Assembly: GCF_000819865.1 (NCBI RefSeq)
Contig: NZ_CDDF01000005.1
Coordinates: forward strand, 170,924-234,923
Length of the DNA stretch: 64,000 bases
Direction: 5' to 3'
Source: Aeromonas eucrenophila
GTDB lineage: Bacteria; Pseudomonadota; Gammaproteobacteria; Enterobacterales; Aeromonadaceae
The translations under genes and the position numbers were made by a program. Positions 25,252 to 35,465 of this stretch are shown in pieces; position 1 is the first letter of the stretch; every line of letters begins with the position of its first letter. The notes under the pieces were generated by a model, which saw only the letters and a program-made list of their open reading frames with translations, ran no database searches and was not told where the DNA came from.

Positions 25252-26751
25252 ATGATATCAGCCGTCCACTTCAGCACTCATTACCGTAATGGTGATCGCA
25301 TCATGCTGGGTTTGCTTTGGTTTACACTATTTTGTTCGGCTGGATTAGCATTTTGGCACGACACCTGGCTGCAAACTGCGCTGGTGGGCGGCTCGGTCTG
25401 CGCGCTGTTGACGGCGCTCTACCGGGTGCTGGCGGGCACTCGATGGATGCGTTGCCTCATCGGGGTGGGGCTGATGGTGATGGCGGCGCTGCACATCAAC
25501 CAGGCTCGGGGGGTCATCGAGATCCACTTCGGCATCTTCGTGTTGCTGGCGGTGCTGACCTTCTACCGCGACTGGTTGCCTATCGTGGTCGCGGCGGCGG
25601 TGATCGCGGTGCATCACGTGTTGTTTCATGTGCTGCAACACGCCGGTTTTCCGGTCTATGTGATGCAGTTCCATGGCGGTTGGGGAATGATCTTCCTGCA
25701 CGCGTTTTATGTGGTGGTGGAGAGCGTGATCCTCATCTATCTGGCGCGGCTCAGCCTGGCCGATGCCACCGAGAATCAGGAGGTGTTGAACAAGGTGCTG
25801 GTGGCGGCCAACCAGCTCAATCAGGGCGCTAGCCCGGACGCGCAGGCAACGGGCATCAAGCTCTCTTCCGGGCAGCGCTTCGATCACTTCCTCGAGCAGG
25901 TGTCCAATCTGGTGGACGGTGTGGCACGGGATAGCCGCAGCCTGGGGGAGCTGAGTCATGAACTCTTCCGGGCGGGGCATACCCTGGAGGACGGCGCCCA
26001 GCACCAGCTGGACGAGGTGTCCCGGATGAGCGGCGCCATGGGGTTGATGCTCACGGCCATGGGGGAGATCGCCGGGCATGTTGACCACACCCTGCAGTGT
26101 GCCGGTGAGGCCAGTGATCAGGTGGGCAAGGGGCGGGTGACTGTGGATCAGACCCGGGAGGACATACTGGCGCTGGCGAGCAGCATCGATGTTACCGATC
26201 GGACGGTGCAGTCGGTGGTCGATCAGACCGAGCAGATTGGCAGGGTACTGGAGGTGATCCACGACATCGCCCAGCAGACCAACCTGCTGGCGCTCAACGC
26301 AGCCATAGAAGCGGCGCGGGCGGGTGAGCAGGGACGGGGCTTTGCGGTGGTGGCCGAGGAGGTGCGCAATCTGTCCCAGAAGACTTCGGTCTCGACCAGC
26401 GAGATCCAGCAGATCATCGAGCGGCTTCAACAAGGCAGCCGGCAGGCCGCCAGCGCCATGCACGACAGCCGCGAGGGGGGGCAGCGCTGCGTGTCCGCCA
26501 GCCAGTCTGCCGCGCAGATGCTGCACGTGGTGGCGGATGACATCGCCAACATCAACCGCTTCAACGCGCTGATCGCGGCCACCACGCAGGAGCAGTCCCG
26601 CGTCTCGGTGGACATCAGCCATCGCCTGCAAACCGTCCAGCAGATTGCCGAGTGCAATGCCGACAACATCGGTGCCCTGACTCGCAGCAGTCAGTGCCTG
26701 CCACCGCTGGCGGCGCGGCTGGAGAACCTGGGTAGAGCCTTCCACGCCTAG
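25252..26751 (+). CDS. Methyl-accepting chemotaxis protein with six-helix membrane sensor
   Basis: 499 aa. The start has AAGGGG 7 nt upstream. Instead of a periplasmic ligand domain, residues 18-170 form about six membrane helices with a conserved pattern: H81, ARGVIEIHF (H92), [22 protein letters not shown] (H121, H122, H126, H130). The cytosolic signalling tip is [34 protein letters not shown], broken here across about 365-400. No C-terminal CheR pentapeptide (ends GRAFHA). It relays to CheW/CheA. The membrane histidines hint at a cofactor or metal. Confidence 0.9.
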   Translation: MISAVHFSTHYRNGDRIMLGLLWFTLFCSAGLAFWHDTWLQTALVGGSVCALLTALYRVLAGTRWMRCLIGVGLMVMAALHINQARGVIEIHFGIFVLLAVLTFYRDWLPIVVAAAVIAVHHVLFHVLQHAGFPVYVMQFHGGWGMIFLHAFYVVVESVILIYLARLSLADATENQEVLNKVLVAANQLNQGASPDAQATGIKLSSGQRFDHFLEQVSNLVDGVARDSRSLGELSHELFRAGHTLEDGAQHQLDEVSRMSGAMGLMLTAMGEIAGHVDHTLQCAGEASDQVGKGRVTVDQTREDILALASSIDVTDRTVQSVVDQTEQIGRVLEVIHDIAQQTNLLALNAAIEAARAGEQGRGFAVVAEEVRNLSQKTSVSTSEIQQIIERLQQGSRQAASAMHDSREGGQRCVSASQSAAQMLHVVADDIANINRFNALIAATTQEQSRVSVDISHRLQTVQQIAECNADNIGALTRSSQCLPPLAARLENLGRAFHA

Positions 26752-26800
26752 TGGCCTGGGCAGATGCCGGCGCAACTGCCTGCTGGCGGCCAGAAAGAGA

Positions 26801-26823
26801 GATGCCAACCCTGGGGTGGCATC
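26801..26823. terminator. Weak hairpin between the chemoreceptor gene and yciN
   Basis: GATGCCA/TGGCATC stem around a 9-nt loop followed by TTGG. It is a possible terminator for either convergent gene, but lacks a good U tract. Confidence 0.4.
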
Positions 26824-26843
26824 TTGGCAAGCAGTGCTGGCGT

Positions 26844-27092
26844 TTACGCCAGGCGATACTTGCCTGACAGCTGCTGGGCCAGCAGCTTGAACATGTTGAA
26901 CACCGCCATGGTCTTGCCGGTCGGGGTACCGTCTTCACCGAGGAAGTACTCCCCCTTGAACACCAGGATCTCCCCCTTCTGCTCCACGGCGTCGGCGCGC
27001 ATGCCGTGGATGAAGTCCTCGTGCTCCTTGATGATCTTGTTGGCCATCTCCAGCAGGGCAGTCTCGGTGATCAGCTCTTTTTCTGGTTGCAT
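26844..27092 (-). CDS. yciN: YciN-like DUF2498 protein
   Basis: 82 aa small cytosolic protein. ELITETALLEMANKIIKEHED, VFKGEYFLGEDGTPTGKTMAVFNMFK (spread over residues 44-70) and the terminal QLSGKYRLA follow E. coli YciN (REHED...VFTGDYFLDEQGLPT...FNMFKHLAHVLSEKYHL). Function unknown. A GGAGACG ribosome site precedes the ATG. Monocistronic. Confidence 0.88.
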   Translation of the reverse strand: MQPEKELITETALLEMANKIIKEHEDFIHGMRADAVEQKGEILVFKGEYFLGEDGTPTGKTMAVFNMFKLLAQQLSGKYRLA

Positions 27093-27212
27093 GCTCGTCT
27101 CCTTAAACGACTACTGACAGGGGTGCCCCCGTCGCTGATTGAAGAGGGGCCAAGCATACTGCAAAGGGGGATTTTCTGTCATTGATATGACCCCGTTTTT
27201 TGCCCCATCCCA

Positions 27213-28589
27213 TCAGCCCATCACCAGATTTTTGAGCCAGCGGCGTTGGCGAATGCGGCGCTGCACCAGCAGCACCTTGCACAGCTCCTCCAGCAGCACC
27301 ACCGCCACCACCCAGGAGAGGGGCCAGCCGAGCAGGCTGACCGCGGCCCAGGCGAGCGGCAGGCCGATGCACCACATGCCGACGATGTCGATGAAGATGC
27401 TGTAGTTCACATCGCCGCCGGAGCGCAGCACCCCTATGATGCCCACCATGTTGAACACCTTGAGCAACATGCCGAGGCACATGATGCCGAGCACCTGACC
27501 CGCCTCCAGCATCAGCTCGGGGGGCAGGTTGCCCACCCACTGCAACAGATTGGCCTGCAGCAACCAGACCACCAGCCCCACCAGCATGGCGCCGATCGGG
27601 GCGAGCAGCAGGAACAGCTGGGAGTGTTGCCAGGCGGCATCATATTCCTCGGCCCCGAGCCGGTGGCCGAGCAGGGTGGAGCAGGCCACCGCCAGCCCGA
27701 AGAACAGAGAGATGAGGATGCTCTCCAGGGTCCCGAGCGTGGTCATGATGGCCAGGGAGTCGGTGCCGAGATGGGCGTAGAGGAAGCCGTACAGCAGCAT
27801 GCCGAAGGCCCAGAGCCCGTCGTGCAGCAGCAGCGGCAGGGCGATCAGGGTGAAGCGCACCACCTCCTTGCGCTTGAAGGCCGCCAGCCAGTCCGGCTTG
27901 CGCGGTACCAGCCGGGGCTCCTGGCGCAGCACATAGAGCAGCAAGAGCGCGGTCTGCAGCAGGCGGGCCAGGGTGGTGCCCCAGGCCGAGCCCGCGACTC
28001 CCATGGCCTCGAAGCCGAAGTTGCCGAAGATGAGGGCATAGTTGAGGATGACGTTGGCGATGATGGCAATGATGCCGATCCGGGTCGGCGCCACGGCGTT
28101 ACCTACGGAGCGCAGGGCCGCCTCCAGCGGCACCACCACGGCGGTGCAGAGGATGGTGGCGCCGGTGATCATCAAAAACTCGTCGGCCAGCGGGCGTAGC
28201 ACAGGATCCTGGCTGGCAAAGCCCAGCACGCTGCCCGGCGAGAACACATAGATGAGCGCAAAGGGCAGGCTCACCAGCAGGGCGCCCACCAGCGCCAGCG
28301 CCAGGGAGCGGCGCACCCCGGCCAGATCCCCCCGGCCGTAAAATTGCGCCGCCAAGACCGAGACCCCGCCCGAGAGCCCTGCTATCACCAGCAGGTTGAA
28401 GAAGAAGACCCGGTTACCCAAGCCGACCGCCGCCACCTCAGTGGTACCGAGCTGGCTCACCATCATGATGTCGATGAGACCGAGCAGGGAGAACATCATG
28501 GATTGCAGCGAGACCGGCAGGGCCAGCCGCCACAACCGGGTCATGAACTCGCGGTCGGTGGTTTGTTTTAAAATCGCTTGCCAATAATT
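27213..28589 (-). CDS. MATE family multidrug/cation efflux transporter
   Basis: 458 aa from the ATG at 28589; an upstream start would add 12 unconserved residues. Twelve membrane helices in two MatE repeats: PVSLQSMMFSLLGLIDIMMVSQLGTTEVAAVGLGNR opens the first (broken over 25-60), and LLLHDGLWAFGMLLYGFLYAHLG the second. It exports cationic compounds using Na+ or H+. It is divergent from an AraC regulator gene, with 123 nt between the starts, so that regulator is a likely controller. Confidence 0.9.
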   Translation of the reverse strand, partial: NYWQAILKQTTDREFMTRLWRLALPVSLQSMMFSLLGLIDIMMVSQLGTTEVAAVGLGNRVFFFNLLVIAGLSGGVSVLAAQFYGRGDLAGVRRSLALALVGALLVSLPFALIYVFSPGSVLGFASQDPVLRPLADEFLMITGATILCTAVVVPLEAALRSVGNAVAPTRIGIIAIIANVILNYALIFGNFGFEAMGVAGSAWGTTLARLLQTALLLLYVLRQEPRLVPRKPDWLAAFKRKEVVRFTLIALPLLLHDGLWAFGMLLYGFLYAHLGTDSLAIMTTLGTLESILISLFFGLAVACSTLLGHRLGAEEYDAAWQHSQLFLLLAPIGAMLVGLVVWLLQANLLQWVGNLPPELMLEAGQVLGIMCLGMLLKVFNMVGIIGVLRSGGDVNYSIFIDIVGMWCIGLPLAWAAVSLLGWPLSWVVAVVLLEELCKVLLVQRRIRQRRWLKNLVMG

Positions 28590-28712
28590 CATATCTGTTA
28601 ACCGGGTTGGTAAAAGATGACACATTTCGAGGGTATGATAGGCGTGAGCCCGGGCTGACCCACTGTGAGCGACTCTCGGCTTTATTGTGCAAAACTATCC
28701 TGTTGAGGTGCC

Positions 28713-29570
28713 ATGAGCTTTACCAGCGAATGTTTGGAAATCGCCCCCGGCTGCGATGAGCGGATGCTGGGGCGCGAGGGACTGCCCCTGCTCGGCGAGG
28801 CGGGCATCTTCCTGACCGGTCTCTCCCACATTCGGGATCATTACCTGATCCGCCGCAACAGACCCGAGTTTCACATCCTGATGGTGAGCCACGACGAGGG
28901 CGGCGTCCTGCTCACCGACGAGGGGGAACAGCTCATACCGGCGAATTCTCTGGTGTTCTTGCCCGCCGCCGTGCCCGGTGGCCTGCGCCTCGCCGGGGAG
29001 CGCTGGCAGACCAGCTGGATCCTGCTGGACGACGTGCCGCGCTGGCGCCATCTGCACCGGCTCGGCCACCGCATCTGGCAGGGGGAGGAGGGGGAGCAAC
29101 TCTATCACCTGCTCAGCCTGATGCAGGGGGAGGGGGTGAGATCGCCGCTGCAGCCCCAGCTGCTCAGCCTGCTGCTGGCGCTGCTGGACAGAACCCTGCA
29201 GGGGGAGGCGCGCGGTACCCCGGAGCTACGGTTGCAGGCGCTGTTTCGACGGGTGGAGGCGCGCCTGGACGAGCCCTGGAGCGTGGCCCTGCTCGCCGAC
29301 CTGATGGCCTGCTCGGTGCCGCACCTGCATCGGCTCTGCCGGCAGGCGTTCGGCATGGGCCCCATGGCCTGGCTCACTCAGCTGCGAATGAACAAGGCGC
29401 GTCAGCTGCTGCTCTACACCAACTGGCCCCTGAGCGAACTTGCCAGCCGGGTTGGCTACAGCGATGGGGCGAACTTTGCGAACCGCTTTCGTCGCCTCAC
29501 TGGTCAGACCCCCGGCGCCTTTCGTCGCCTGGGTCGCAAACCTTTTGCAACGGATGTGCAAACTCTTTGA
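28713..29570 (+). CDS. AraC family transcriptional regulator
   Basis: 285 aa. An N-terminal cupin-like sensor (about 30-110: RPEFHILMVSHDEGG, GEQLIPANSLVFLPA) precedes a C-terminal double helix-turn-helix (about 185-275) with SVALLADLMACSVPHLHRLCRQAFGMGP and the AraC signature WPLSELASRVGYSDGANFANRFRRLTGQTPGAFRR. Divergent from the MATE gene and probably regulating it; the ligand is unknown. GTTGAGGTGCC precedes the ATG. Confidence 0.88.
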   Translation: MSFTSECLEIAPGCDERMLGREGLPLLGEAGIFLTGLSHIRDHYLIRRNRPEFHILMVSHDEGGVLLTDEGEQLIPANSLVFLPAAVPGGLRLAGERWQTSWILLDDVPRWRHLHRLGHRIWQGEEGEQLYHLLSLMQGEGVRSPLQPQLLSLLLALLDRTLQGEARGTPELRLQALFRRVEARLDEPWSVALLADLMACSVPHLHRLCRQAFGMGPMAWLTQLRMNKARQLLLYTNWPLSELASRVGYSDGANFANRFRRLTGQTPGAFRRLGRKPFATDVQTL

Positions 29571-29625
29571 AATTAATGGCTCAAGCCCATAGGATCGGCG
29601 GGCCACACAGTCAAGGTACAGATCC

Positions 29626-31323
29626 ATGTTTGAAGAAGATAATAATCAGAAACGTCCTCTCTACATCCCCTACGCCGGCCCGGCCCTGCTGGAGACGCCC
29701 CTGCTCAACAAGGGCAGCGCCTTCACCAGCGAGGAGCGCAGCAGCTTCAACCTGGAAGGCCTGTTGCCCCAGAACATCGAGACCATCGAAGAGCAGGCCG
29801 TGCGTGCCTACCGCCAGTTCATGGCGTTTGGCAACGACATGGACAGACACATCTATCTGCGCAACATCCAGGATACCAACGAAACCCTGTTCTACCGCCT
29901 GCTGACCAATCACCTGACCGAGATGCTGCCGGTCATCTACACCCCGACCGTCGGCAAAGCGTGCGAGGAGTTCTCCAACATCTATCGCCGCGCCCGCGGC
30001 CTCTTCATCTCCTATCCGGACAAGGACAGGATCGATGACATGCTGCAAAACGCCACCAAGCAGAACGTCAAGGTCATCGTCGTGACCGATGGCGAGCGGA
30101 TCCTGGGTCTGGGCGATCAGGGCATCGGCGGCATGGGCATCCCCATCGGCAAGCTGTCGCTCTATACCGCCTGTGGCGGCATCTCCCCCGCCTACTGCCT
30201 GCCGGTGGTGCTGGACGTGGGCACCAACAACCAGCAGTTGCTGAGCGATCCCTTCTACATGGGCTGGCGCAATCCGCGCATCTCGGGAGAGGAATACGAC
30301 GACTTCGTCGACGCCTTCATCCAGGCGGTCAAGCGTCGCTGGCCCGACATCCTGTTGCAGTTCGAGGACTTCGCCCAGGGCAACGCCACGCCGCTGCTCA
30401 ACCGCTACAAGAACGAGCTGTGCTGCTTCAACGATGACATTCAGGGCACGGCCGCCGTTACCTTGGGCAGCCTGATCGCCGCCTGCAAGGCCTCCGGCGC
30501 CAAGCTCTCCGAGAAGCGGGTCGCCTTCCTCGGCGCTGGCAGCGCGGGCTGCGGCATCGCCGAGCAGATAGTGGCGCAGATGAAGGCCGAAGGGCTGACG
30601 GACGCCGAGGCCCGTGGTCGGGTGTTCATGGTGGACAGGTTTGGCCTCATCACCGACAAGATCCCGAACCAGCTGCCGTTCCAGCGCAAGCTCTCCCAAC
30701 CGGTGGAGCGGATCGCCGACTGGCCGGTGGGGGACAACATCTCCCTGCTGGAGGTGATGGAGCATGGTCGTCCGGATATCCTGATCGGGGTGTCCGGTCA
30801 GCCGGGTCTGTTCACCGAAGAGGTGGTCAAGACCATGCACAAGCACTGTGCCCGTCCCATCATCTTCCCGCTCTCCAACCCCACCTCCCGGGTGGAAGCC
30901 ACCCCGGCGGATCTCATTCGCTGGACCGATGGCCAGGTGCTGGTGGCGACCGGCAGCCCGTTCGCACCGGTGGAGCACAAGGGCAAGCGCTACGTCATCG
31001 CCCAGTGCAACAACTCCTTCATCTTCCCGGGCATCGGCCTCGGCGTCATCGCCTCCGGCGCGACCCGGGTGACCGACGCCATGCTGATGTCGGCCAGCCG
31101 GGCGCTCGCCGAGTGTTCGCCGCTGGTGAAGGGAGAGGAGGGCTCTCTGCTGCCGGATCTGGCGGACATCCATCAGGTCTCCCGCTACATCGCCAAGATG
31201 GTGGCCAAGACCGCCATGTTGCAGGGCAAGGCGGTGCAGACGCCGGACGAGGTTATAGACCAGGCCATAGAGGCGAACTTCTGGCGGCCGGAATACCGGC
31301 GCTATCGCCGTACCTCCTTCTAA
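29626..31323 (+). CDS. maeA: NAD-dependent malic enzyme
   Basis: 565 aa, the same length as E. coli MaeA. The N-terminal malic domain has [42 protein letters not shown] (catalytic region) and the metal-binding FEDFAQGNA and [12 protein letters not shown]. The NAD domain has [15 protein letters not shown]. It oxidatively decarboxylates malate to pyruvate with NAD+, feeding gluconeogenesis and anaplerosis in the cytosol. Followed by a strong terminator and convergent with the ompA cluster. Confidence 0.96.
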   Translation: MFEEDNNQKRPLYIPYAGPALLETPLLNKGSAFTSEERSSFNLEGLLPQNIETIEEQAVRAYRQFMAFGNDMDRHIYLRNIQDTNETLFYRLLTNHLTEMLPVIYTPTVGKACEEFSNIYRRARGLFISYPDKDRIDDMLQNATKQNVKVIVVTDGERILGLGDQGIGGMGIPIGKLSLYTACGGISPAYCLPVVLDVGTNNQQLLSDPFYMGWRNPRISGEEYDDFVDAFIQAVKRRWPDILLQFEDFAQGNATPLLNRYKNELCCFNDDIQGTAAVTLGSLIAACKASGAKLSEKRVAFLGAGSAGCGIAEQIVAQMKAEGLTDAEARGRVFMVDRFGLITDKIPNQLPFQRKLSQPVERIADWPVGDNISLLEVMEHGRPDILIGVSGQPGLFTEEVVKTMHKHCARPIIFPLSNPTSRVEATPADLIRWTDGQVLVATGSPFAPVEHKGKRYVIAQCNNSFIFPGIGLGVIASGATRVTDAMLMSASRALAECSPLVKGEEGSLLPDLADIHQVSRYIAKMVAKTAMLQGKAVQTPDEVIDQAIEANFWRPEYRRYRRTSF

Positions 31324-31343
31324 GAGGCGGTACATAAATGCAG

Positions 31344-31369
31344 AAGGGATGCTCAGGCATCCCTTTTTT
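31344..31369 (+). terminator. Rho-independent terminator of maeA
   Basis: GGGATGC/GCATCCC with a TCAG-type loop and six T residues, 20 nt after the stop. Confidence 0.9.
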
Positions 31370-31402
31370 GTGCACGGCTGCGGTTGATTAGAGGAGCGCG
31401 GC

Positions 31403-32473
31403 TTATTGGGCCGGTTGCTCGGCCGCCGGCTCTGTGGCTGCGGGTTCTGCAGCGGGGGCGGACTGTACCCCTGTGACACGCACCTCGACCCGGCGATCCG
31501 GGGCCAGACAGTCGATGAGGGCAGCCCTTGCCTTGACGGCATCACACTGGTTGCCGGTCACCGGGTTGCTCTCGCCATGCCCCTCGATGCTGACCTTGTC
31601 GGCGGGCAGCCCCTTGCCGATCAGGAAGTCGGCCACGGTTCTGGCACGGGCCTCGGACAGCGCCTGGTTGTTGGTATCCGAACCGATGCGGTCGGTGTAA
31701 CCCATCACCACTGCGTTGCCATCCTTGGGTTTGACGTCGGCGATCTGCTGGTACAGATCCTCCAGCGCTGTCATGCCTTCCGGCTTGAGCTCCGCCTTGC
31801 CGAAGGCAAACAGCACGTCCGAACTCAGGTTGAAGGTCTGATCCACCGGCTCGGGTGCTGGCGCTGCCATCACCAGAGGGGCCGCTACCGGCAAGGCGGC
31901 GACGGTGCGGTTGGGGTGCAAGACCAGCTCCAGGGTGGCGGTGCTGATGTCGCTGACCCAGCGCCCGTTGACGCTATTGGCGAAGCCGTTGTCAGAGTCA
32001 TCCCCCACCCGCACCATGTAACGATAGCGAGCCTGGATGTCGATCCAGTCGCTCAGTCTGGCGGTCATGCCGAGCCCCGCCAGCGGCGCCAGGTTGTCCT
32101 CGCTGCCGTTGATGGACTTGACGTGGTAGATGTAGCCACCGCCCTCGGCGAACACCGAGAAGATGTCGTTCAGGGGCAGCCGACCCAGGACCGACAGGGT
32201 CGCCCCCTGATTGCTGAATTTGTTCCCGTTGATATCCCAGCTACCACCCGACAGATAACCCAGCTCGGCGCCCAGGTTTTCGGTGAAGTTGTAGCCGGCG
32301 AAGGCGTTGTAGGCGGTGTCGTCGTTGCTGATGTCCTTGCTGAAGTCATCGAGGTCATGGGCCCATGCCCAGCCCGCCCCAGCCCCCACATACCAGTCGT
32401 GAACGGGGGCCGCCTGCGCCGCTGTGGTCGCCAATGCCAATGCAATCCATACCGGTTTCAGTCTTATGTTCAT
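31403..32473 (-). CDS. OmpA family porin, third paralogue
   Basis: 356 aa, minus strand, last of three tandem ompA-like genes. Signal peptide ends TTAAQA. The eight-stranded barrel (about 24-195) begins HDWYVGAGAGWAWAHDLDDF; the periplasmic OmpA domain (about 215-335) has NLSSDVLFAFGKAELKPEG, VMGYTDRIGSDTNNQ and LSEARARTVADFLIGKG. It anchors the outer membrane to peptidoglycan. Unlike its neighbours it ends in an alanine/proline/glutamate-rich tail. Its barrel is the most divergent of the three. Confidence 0.93.
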   Translation of the reverse strand: MNIRLKPVWIALALATTAAQAAPVHDWYVGAGAGWAWAHDLDDFSKDISNDDTAYNAFAGYNFTENLGAELGYLSGGSWDINGNKFSNQGATLSVLGRLPLNDIFSVFAEGGGYIYHVKSINGSEDNLAPLAGLGMTARLSDWIDIQARYRYMVRVGDDSDNGFANSVNGRWVSDISTATLELVLHPNRTVAALPVAAPLVMAAPAPEPVDQTFNLSSDVLFAFGKAELKPEGMTALEDLYQQIADVKPKDGNAVVMGYTDRIGSDTNNQALSEARARTVADFLIGKGLPADKVSIEGHGESNPVTGNQCDAVKARAALIDCLAPDRRVEVRVTGVQSAPAAEPAATEPAAEQPAQ

Positions 32474-32654
32474 CGCGTTTCCTCGTCGATGTTGGGTGTT
32501 ATAGGGCTCCCAGCCCTTTGCTATGTATAGCCACCATTATGTATAGGCGATATAAGAGGTTTAACCACTTAAGTGACGAGGGCATATAGGGAATTTGTGA
32601 GGAAGCAGGCAAAGATAGCCGCCTGACCTGCGCGGGTGACAGGGAAAAAGGGTG

Positions 32655-32683
32655 ATAAAAAAAGGGGCCGACTGGCCCCTTTT
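32655..32683 (-). terminator. Terminator downstream of the second ompA paralogue
   Basis: AAAAGGGGCC/GGCCCCTTTT with a GACT loop. Its A-rich 5' side gives a U tract on the minus strand, right after the 32705 stop. Confidence 0.88.
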
Positions 32684-32704
32684 GTTGGATGCGAATCGAT
32701 CAGC

Positions 32705-33706
32705 TTATTGCTGGACTTCCTGCACACCGGTGACGCGGACTTCGACGCGGCGATCCGGGGCCAGGCAGGAGATCAGCTGAGTCTTGCCCTTGACGCCGTC
32801 ACACTGGGTGCCGGTGACAGGGTTGGCTTCGCCGCGACCCTCGATGGCGACCTTGCCAGCCGGCAGGCCCTTGCCGACCAGGAAGTCGGCCACGGTGCGG
32901 GCACGGGCTTCGGACAGCTTCAGGTTGTAGGCATCGGAGCCGATGCGGTCGGTGTAACCCACCACCACGGCGCTGCCGTCTTTGGGCTGAACGTCAACAA
33001 TCTGCTGATACAGGGTGTTGAGGGCGGCGGTCCCTTCCGGCTTCAGGGTGGATTTGCCGAAGGCAAACAGCACGTCCGAGCTCAGGGAGAAGTTCTTGTC
33101 GACCACGACGGGCTCGGGCGCGGCCACCACGGGGGCGACGACCGGTGCGACATAGGCCTTGCGGTTCGGGTGCATCACCAGTTCCAGGGTCGCGACGCTC
33201 ATGTCGGTTTGCCAGGTCTTCTGCTCGTCACCCAGATCCCACATATAGCGATAACGGGCCTGCACATCGAGCAGATCGGTGAGCTTGGCGGTCAAACCCA
33301 GACCGGCCAGCGGCGAGGTGCCGTTGTCGCTGTCGCCGTTGCCGTTGACGTGGTTGAAGTAGGCGCCACCTTCGGCAAACACCGAGAAGATGTCATTCAG
33401 CGGCAGGCGGGCGATACCGGACAGGGTCGCACCCTGGGTCTTGAAGTCGACCCCGTCGACGCCAGCCTTGCCGGCGTAGAGGTAGCCCAGCTCGGCGGCG
33501 AAGTTTTCGGTGAAGTTGTAACCACCGAACAGGGACAGCGCGGTGGCATCCTTGTCGGCATCCAGACCGAAGGAGTCCAGGTCATGGCCATATGCCCAAC
33601 CGGCACCCATACCTGTGTACCAGTCGTCGGCCGCCTGGGCGGTGGAAGTTCCCATGGCTGCAATAGCCAGAGCAATCAGGGTTGGTGCCATTTTCATTTT
33701 CATCAT
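32705..33706 (-). CDS. OmpA family porin, second paralogue
   Basis: 333 aa from the ATG at 33706, with CAACGAGGATAAA as ribosome site; the longer frame would place 13 residues before the signal peptide. Signal MMKMKMAPTLIALAIAAMG...AQA. Barrel starts DDWYTGMGAGWAYGHDLDSF; the C-terminal OmpA peptidoglycan domain has VLFAFGKSTLKPEG and VVGYTDRIGSDAYN and ends TGVQEVQQ. It shares its leader sequence and last residues with the 34135 paralogue, so the pair arose by duplication. Confidence 0.94.
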   Translation of the reverse strand: MMKMKMAPTLIALAIAAMGTSTAQAADDWYTGMGAGWAYGHDLDSFGLDADKDATALSLFGGYNFTENFAAELGYLYAGKAGVDGVDFKTQGATLSGIARLPLNDIFSVFAEGGAYFNHVNGNGDSDNGTSPLAGLGLTAKLTDLLDVQARYRYMWDLGDEQKTWQTDMSVATLELVMHPNRKAYVAPVVAPVVAAPEPVVVDKNFSLSSDVLFAFGKSTLKPEGTAALNTLYQQIVDVQPKDGSAVVVGYTDRIGSDAYNLKLSEARARTVADFLVGKGLPAGKVAIEGRGEANPVTGTQCDGVKGKTQLISCLAPDRRVEVRVTGVQEVQQ

Positions 33707-34079
33707 TTTATCCTCGTTGAGTTGCCGTGCTAGGGCGTACTGCACTCTCTTGTTATACCGATCGCAGATGACATTTCATGTTGCGATTCCGTGAGCGGGT
33801 CACGGGCGGCCTGAATAAAAAATGGATGGTAACCTGGATTCTCATGAAGCCATTGCTTCATGGACAACTAACCGGGCAATTAAGCACTTTTAATAGTTCA
33901 TCCAATGTCTTACAAGCGGGGCTACTGTATTCTTTTGACTCGGCTTGATCAAGTTTCTGCACAGATAAGCAGCGACGGGCCTGTGGCCTGGGGGGGAGAG
34001 CCGGGGGCGGGAAGAAGAAAAGGAGGCGCTGAGACAGAAGGTGACGCCAGCGGGGCCAGCTAATTGCAAAGAGCAGACA
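33707..34079. other. 373-nt region between two ompA genes
   Basis: Holds the leader and presumably the promoter of the second ompA paralogue (minus strand). An AT-rich stretch lies at about 33820-33930. No gene is seen. The upstream paralogue's terminator begins at 34080. Confidence 0.5.
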
Positions 34080-34111
34080 GCAAAAGGGGGATGCCGTGGC
34101 ATCCCCCTTTT
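34080..34111 (-). terminator. Terminator downstream of the first ompA paralogue
   Basis: AAAAGGGGGATGCC/GGCATCCCCCTTTT with a 2-nt apex, symmetrical and strong, just after the stop at 34135. Confidence 0.92.
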
Positions 34112-34134
34112 CGCATTATCTGAACCGAGTCAGA

Positions 34135-35157
34135 TTATTGCTGAACTTCTTGAACGCCGGAGATGCGAACTTCTACGCGACGGTCCGGGGACAGGCAGGA
34201 GATCAGCTCGTTCTTGGCCTTGACGCCGTTGCACTTGGTGCCGGTGACAGGGTTGGCTTCGCCACGACCTTCGATGGCAACCTTGCTGGCAGCCATACCC
34301 TTGCTAACCAGGAAGTTGGCAACGGTGCGGGCACGGGCTTCGGACAGCTTCTGGTTGTAAGCGTCGGAACCGATACGGTCGGTGTAACCAACAACAACGG
34401 CGTTGCCGTCTTTCGGCTGGAACTCAACGATCTGTTGGTACAGAGCGTTCAGGGCAGCGGTACCTTCCGGCTTCAGGCTGTCTTTGCCAAAGGCAAACAG
34501 CACGTCGGAGTTCAGGGCGAAGTTCTTCTCAACGACTTGCGGAGCAGGAGCCGGAGCTTCTTCAACAACCGGAGCCGGAGCCGGAGCTACGTAGGAAGAA
34601 CGGAACGGGTGCCATACGGCTTCCACGGTGGCGATGCTTTGGTTGGACTTGTAGTTGGCACCGTTGTCGGCGTGCAGGTCAGCCACGTCCCACATGTAAC
34701 GGTAGCGAGCTTGCAGATCCAGAGCGTCGTTAACCTTGTAGGTCACGCCCACGCCAGCCAGCGGGGATACCTTGGTATCGCTGGTGCCCATACCATCGGT
34801 GTGACCCCAGTAGGCACCAGCTTCACCGAACAGGGAGAAATCGTTGCCCAGCGGCAGACGACCGATACCGGACAGGGTGGCACCCTGGCTCTCGTAACGG
34901 TTGCCGTCGGTGTTACCACGGCCGGTGTACTGGTAGCCCAGCTCGGAACCGAAGTACTCGTTGAAGTTGTAACCAGCGAAGACGTTGGTCGCAGTCGCGT
35001 CTTCTTCGCCGGTGTTCACGCCTTCGACCTTGTTCAGACCGTTGAAGTGAGTAGCACCGATACCGGCACCGAAGTAGAAATCATCAGCGGCTTGAGCAGT
35101 AGTGGTACCCAGAGCAGCCATAGCGATGGCGATCAGGGAAGGAGCCATTTTCATCAT
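34135..35157 (-). CDS. ompA: OmpA family porin, first paralogue
   Basis: 340 aa, minus strand, first of the three. Start ATG 35157 has CAACGAGGATTTT upstream. Signal peptide MMKMAPSLIAIAMAALG...AQA; barrel DDFYFGAGIGATHFNGLNKV; a proline/alanine hinge (VAPAPAPVVEEAPAPAPQ) and C-terminal OmpA domain with VLFAFGKDSLKPEG, VVGYTDRIGSDAYN and the ISGVQEVQQ end. Codon choice is more biased than in neighbours, in line with high expression. A 300-nt upstream region separates it from the next gene. Confidence 0.95.
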   Translation of the reverse strand: MMKMAPSLIAIAMAALGTTTAQAADDFYFGAGIGATHFNGLNKVEGVNTGEEDATATNVFAGYNFNEYFGSELGYQYTGRGNTDGNRYESQGATLSGIGRLPLGNDFSLFGEAGAYWGHTDGMGTSDTKVSPLAGVGVTYKVNDALDLQARYRYMWDVADLHADNGANYKSNQSIATVEAVWHPFRSSYVAPAPAPVVEEAPAPAPQVVEKNFALNSDVLFAFGKDSLKPEGTAALNALYQQIVEFQPKDGNAVVVGYTDRIGSDAYNQKLSEARARTVANFLVSKGMAASKVAIEGRGEANPVTGTKCNGVKAKNELISCLSPDRRVEVRISGVQEVQQ

Positions 35158-35465
35158 AAAAAAATCCTCGTTGAGATGGCACGTTGTTCACGTGCTTCGC
35201 AGTTTTTAATTTATGTAAGCTGCAGGCTCTGCCGAACAACGATCGTTGCGTCGGGCAGGGATCCTGGATCCCTCCAGGAGGCACCCGATGTGGGCGCACA
35301 AGCGAACGGGTTGCATTGTCACAATGCGTTCACCCCTCCACGAACAGCCGATGTCATTCCGATGACGTGGCGCACTCTATGCTCATTTCAAAACATGATC
35401 AAGCTCACAGATAATCCCTATGGCAGATTGTGTCGTGTGATTAACTCGCTGTTTATCCGGATCTA
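35158..35465 (-). other. 308-nt upstream region of the first ompA gene
   Basis: Presumably contains the promoter and a long leader for the highly expressed ompA. GGATCCTGGATCC and neighbouring short palindromes occur near 35260-35285. No gene seen. Confidence 0.45.

Noticed and set aside
29611-31545. 644-codon frame antisense to maeA
   Set aside because: maeA is unmistakable; the reverse frame is a GC-rich shadow.
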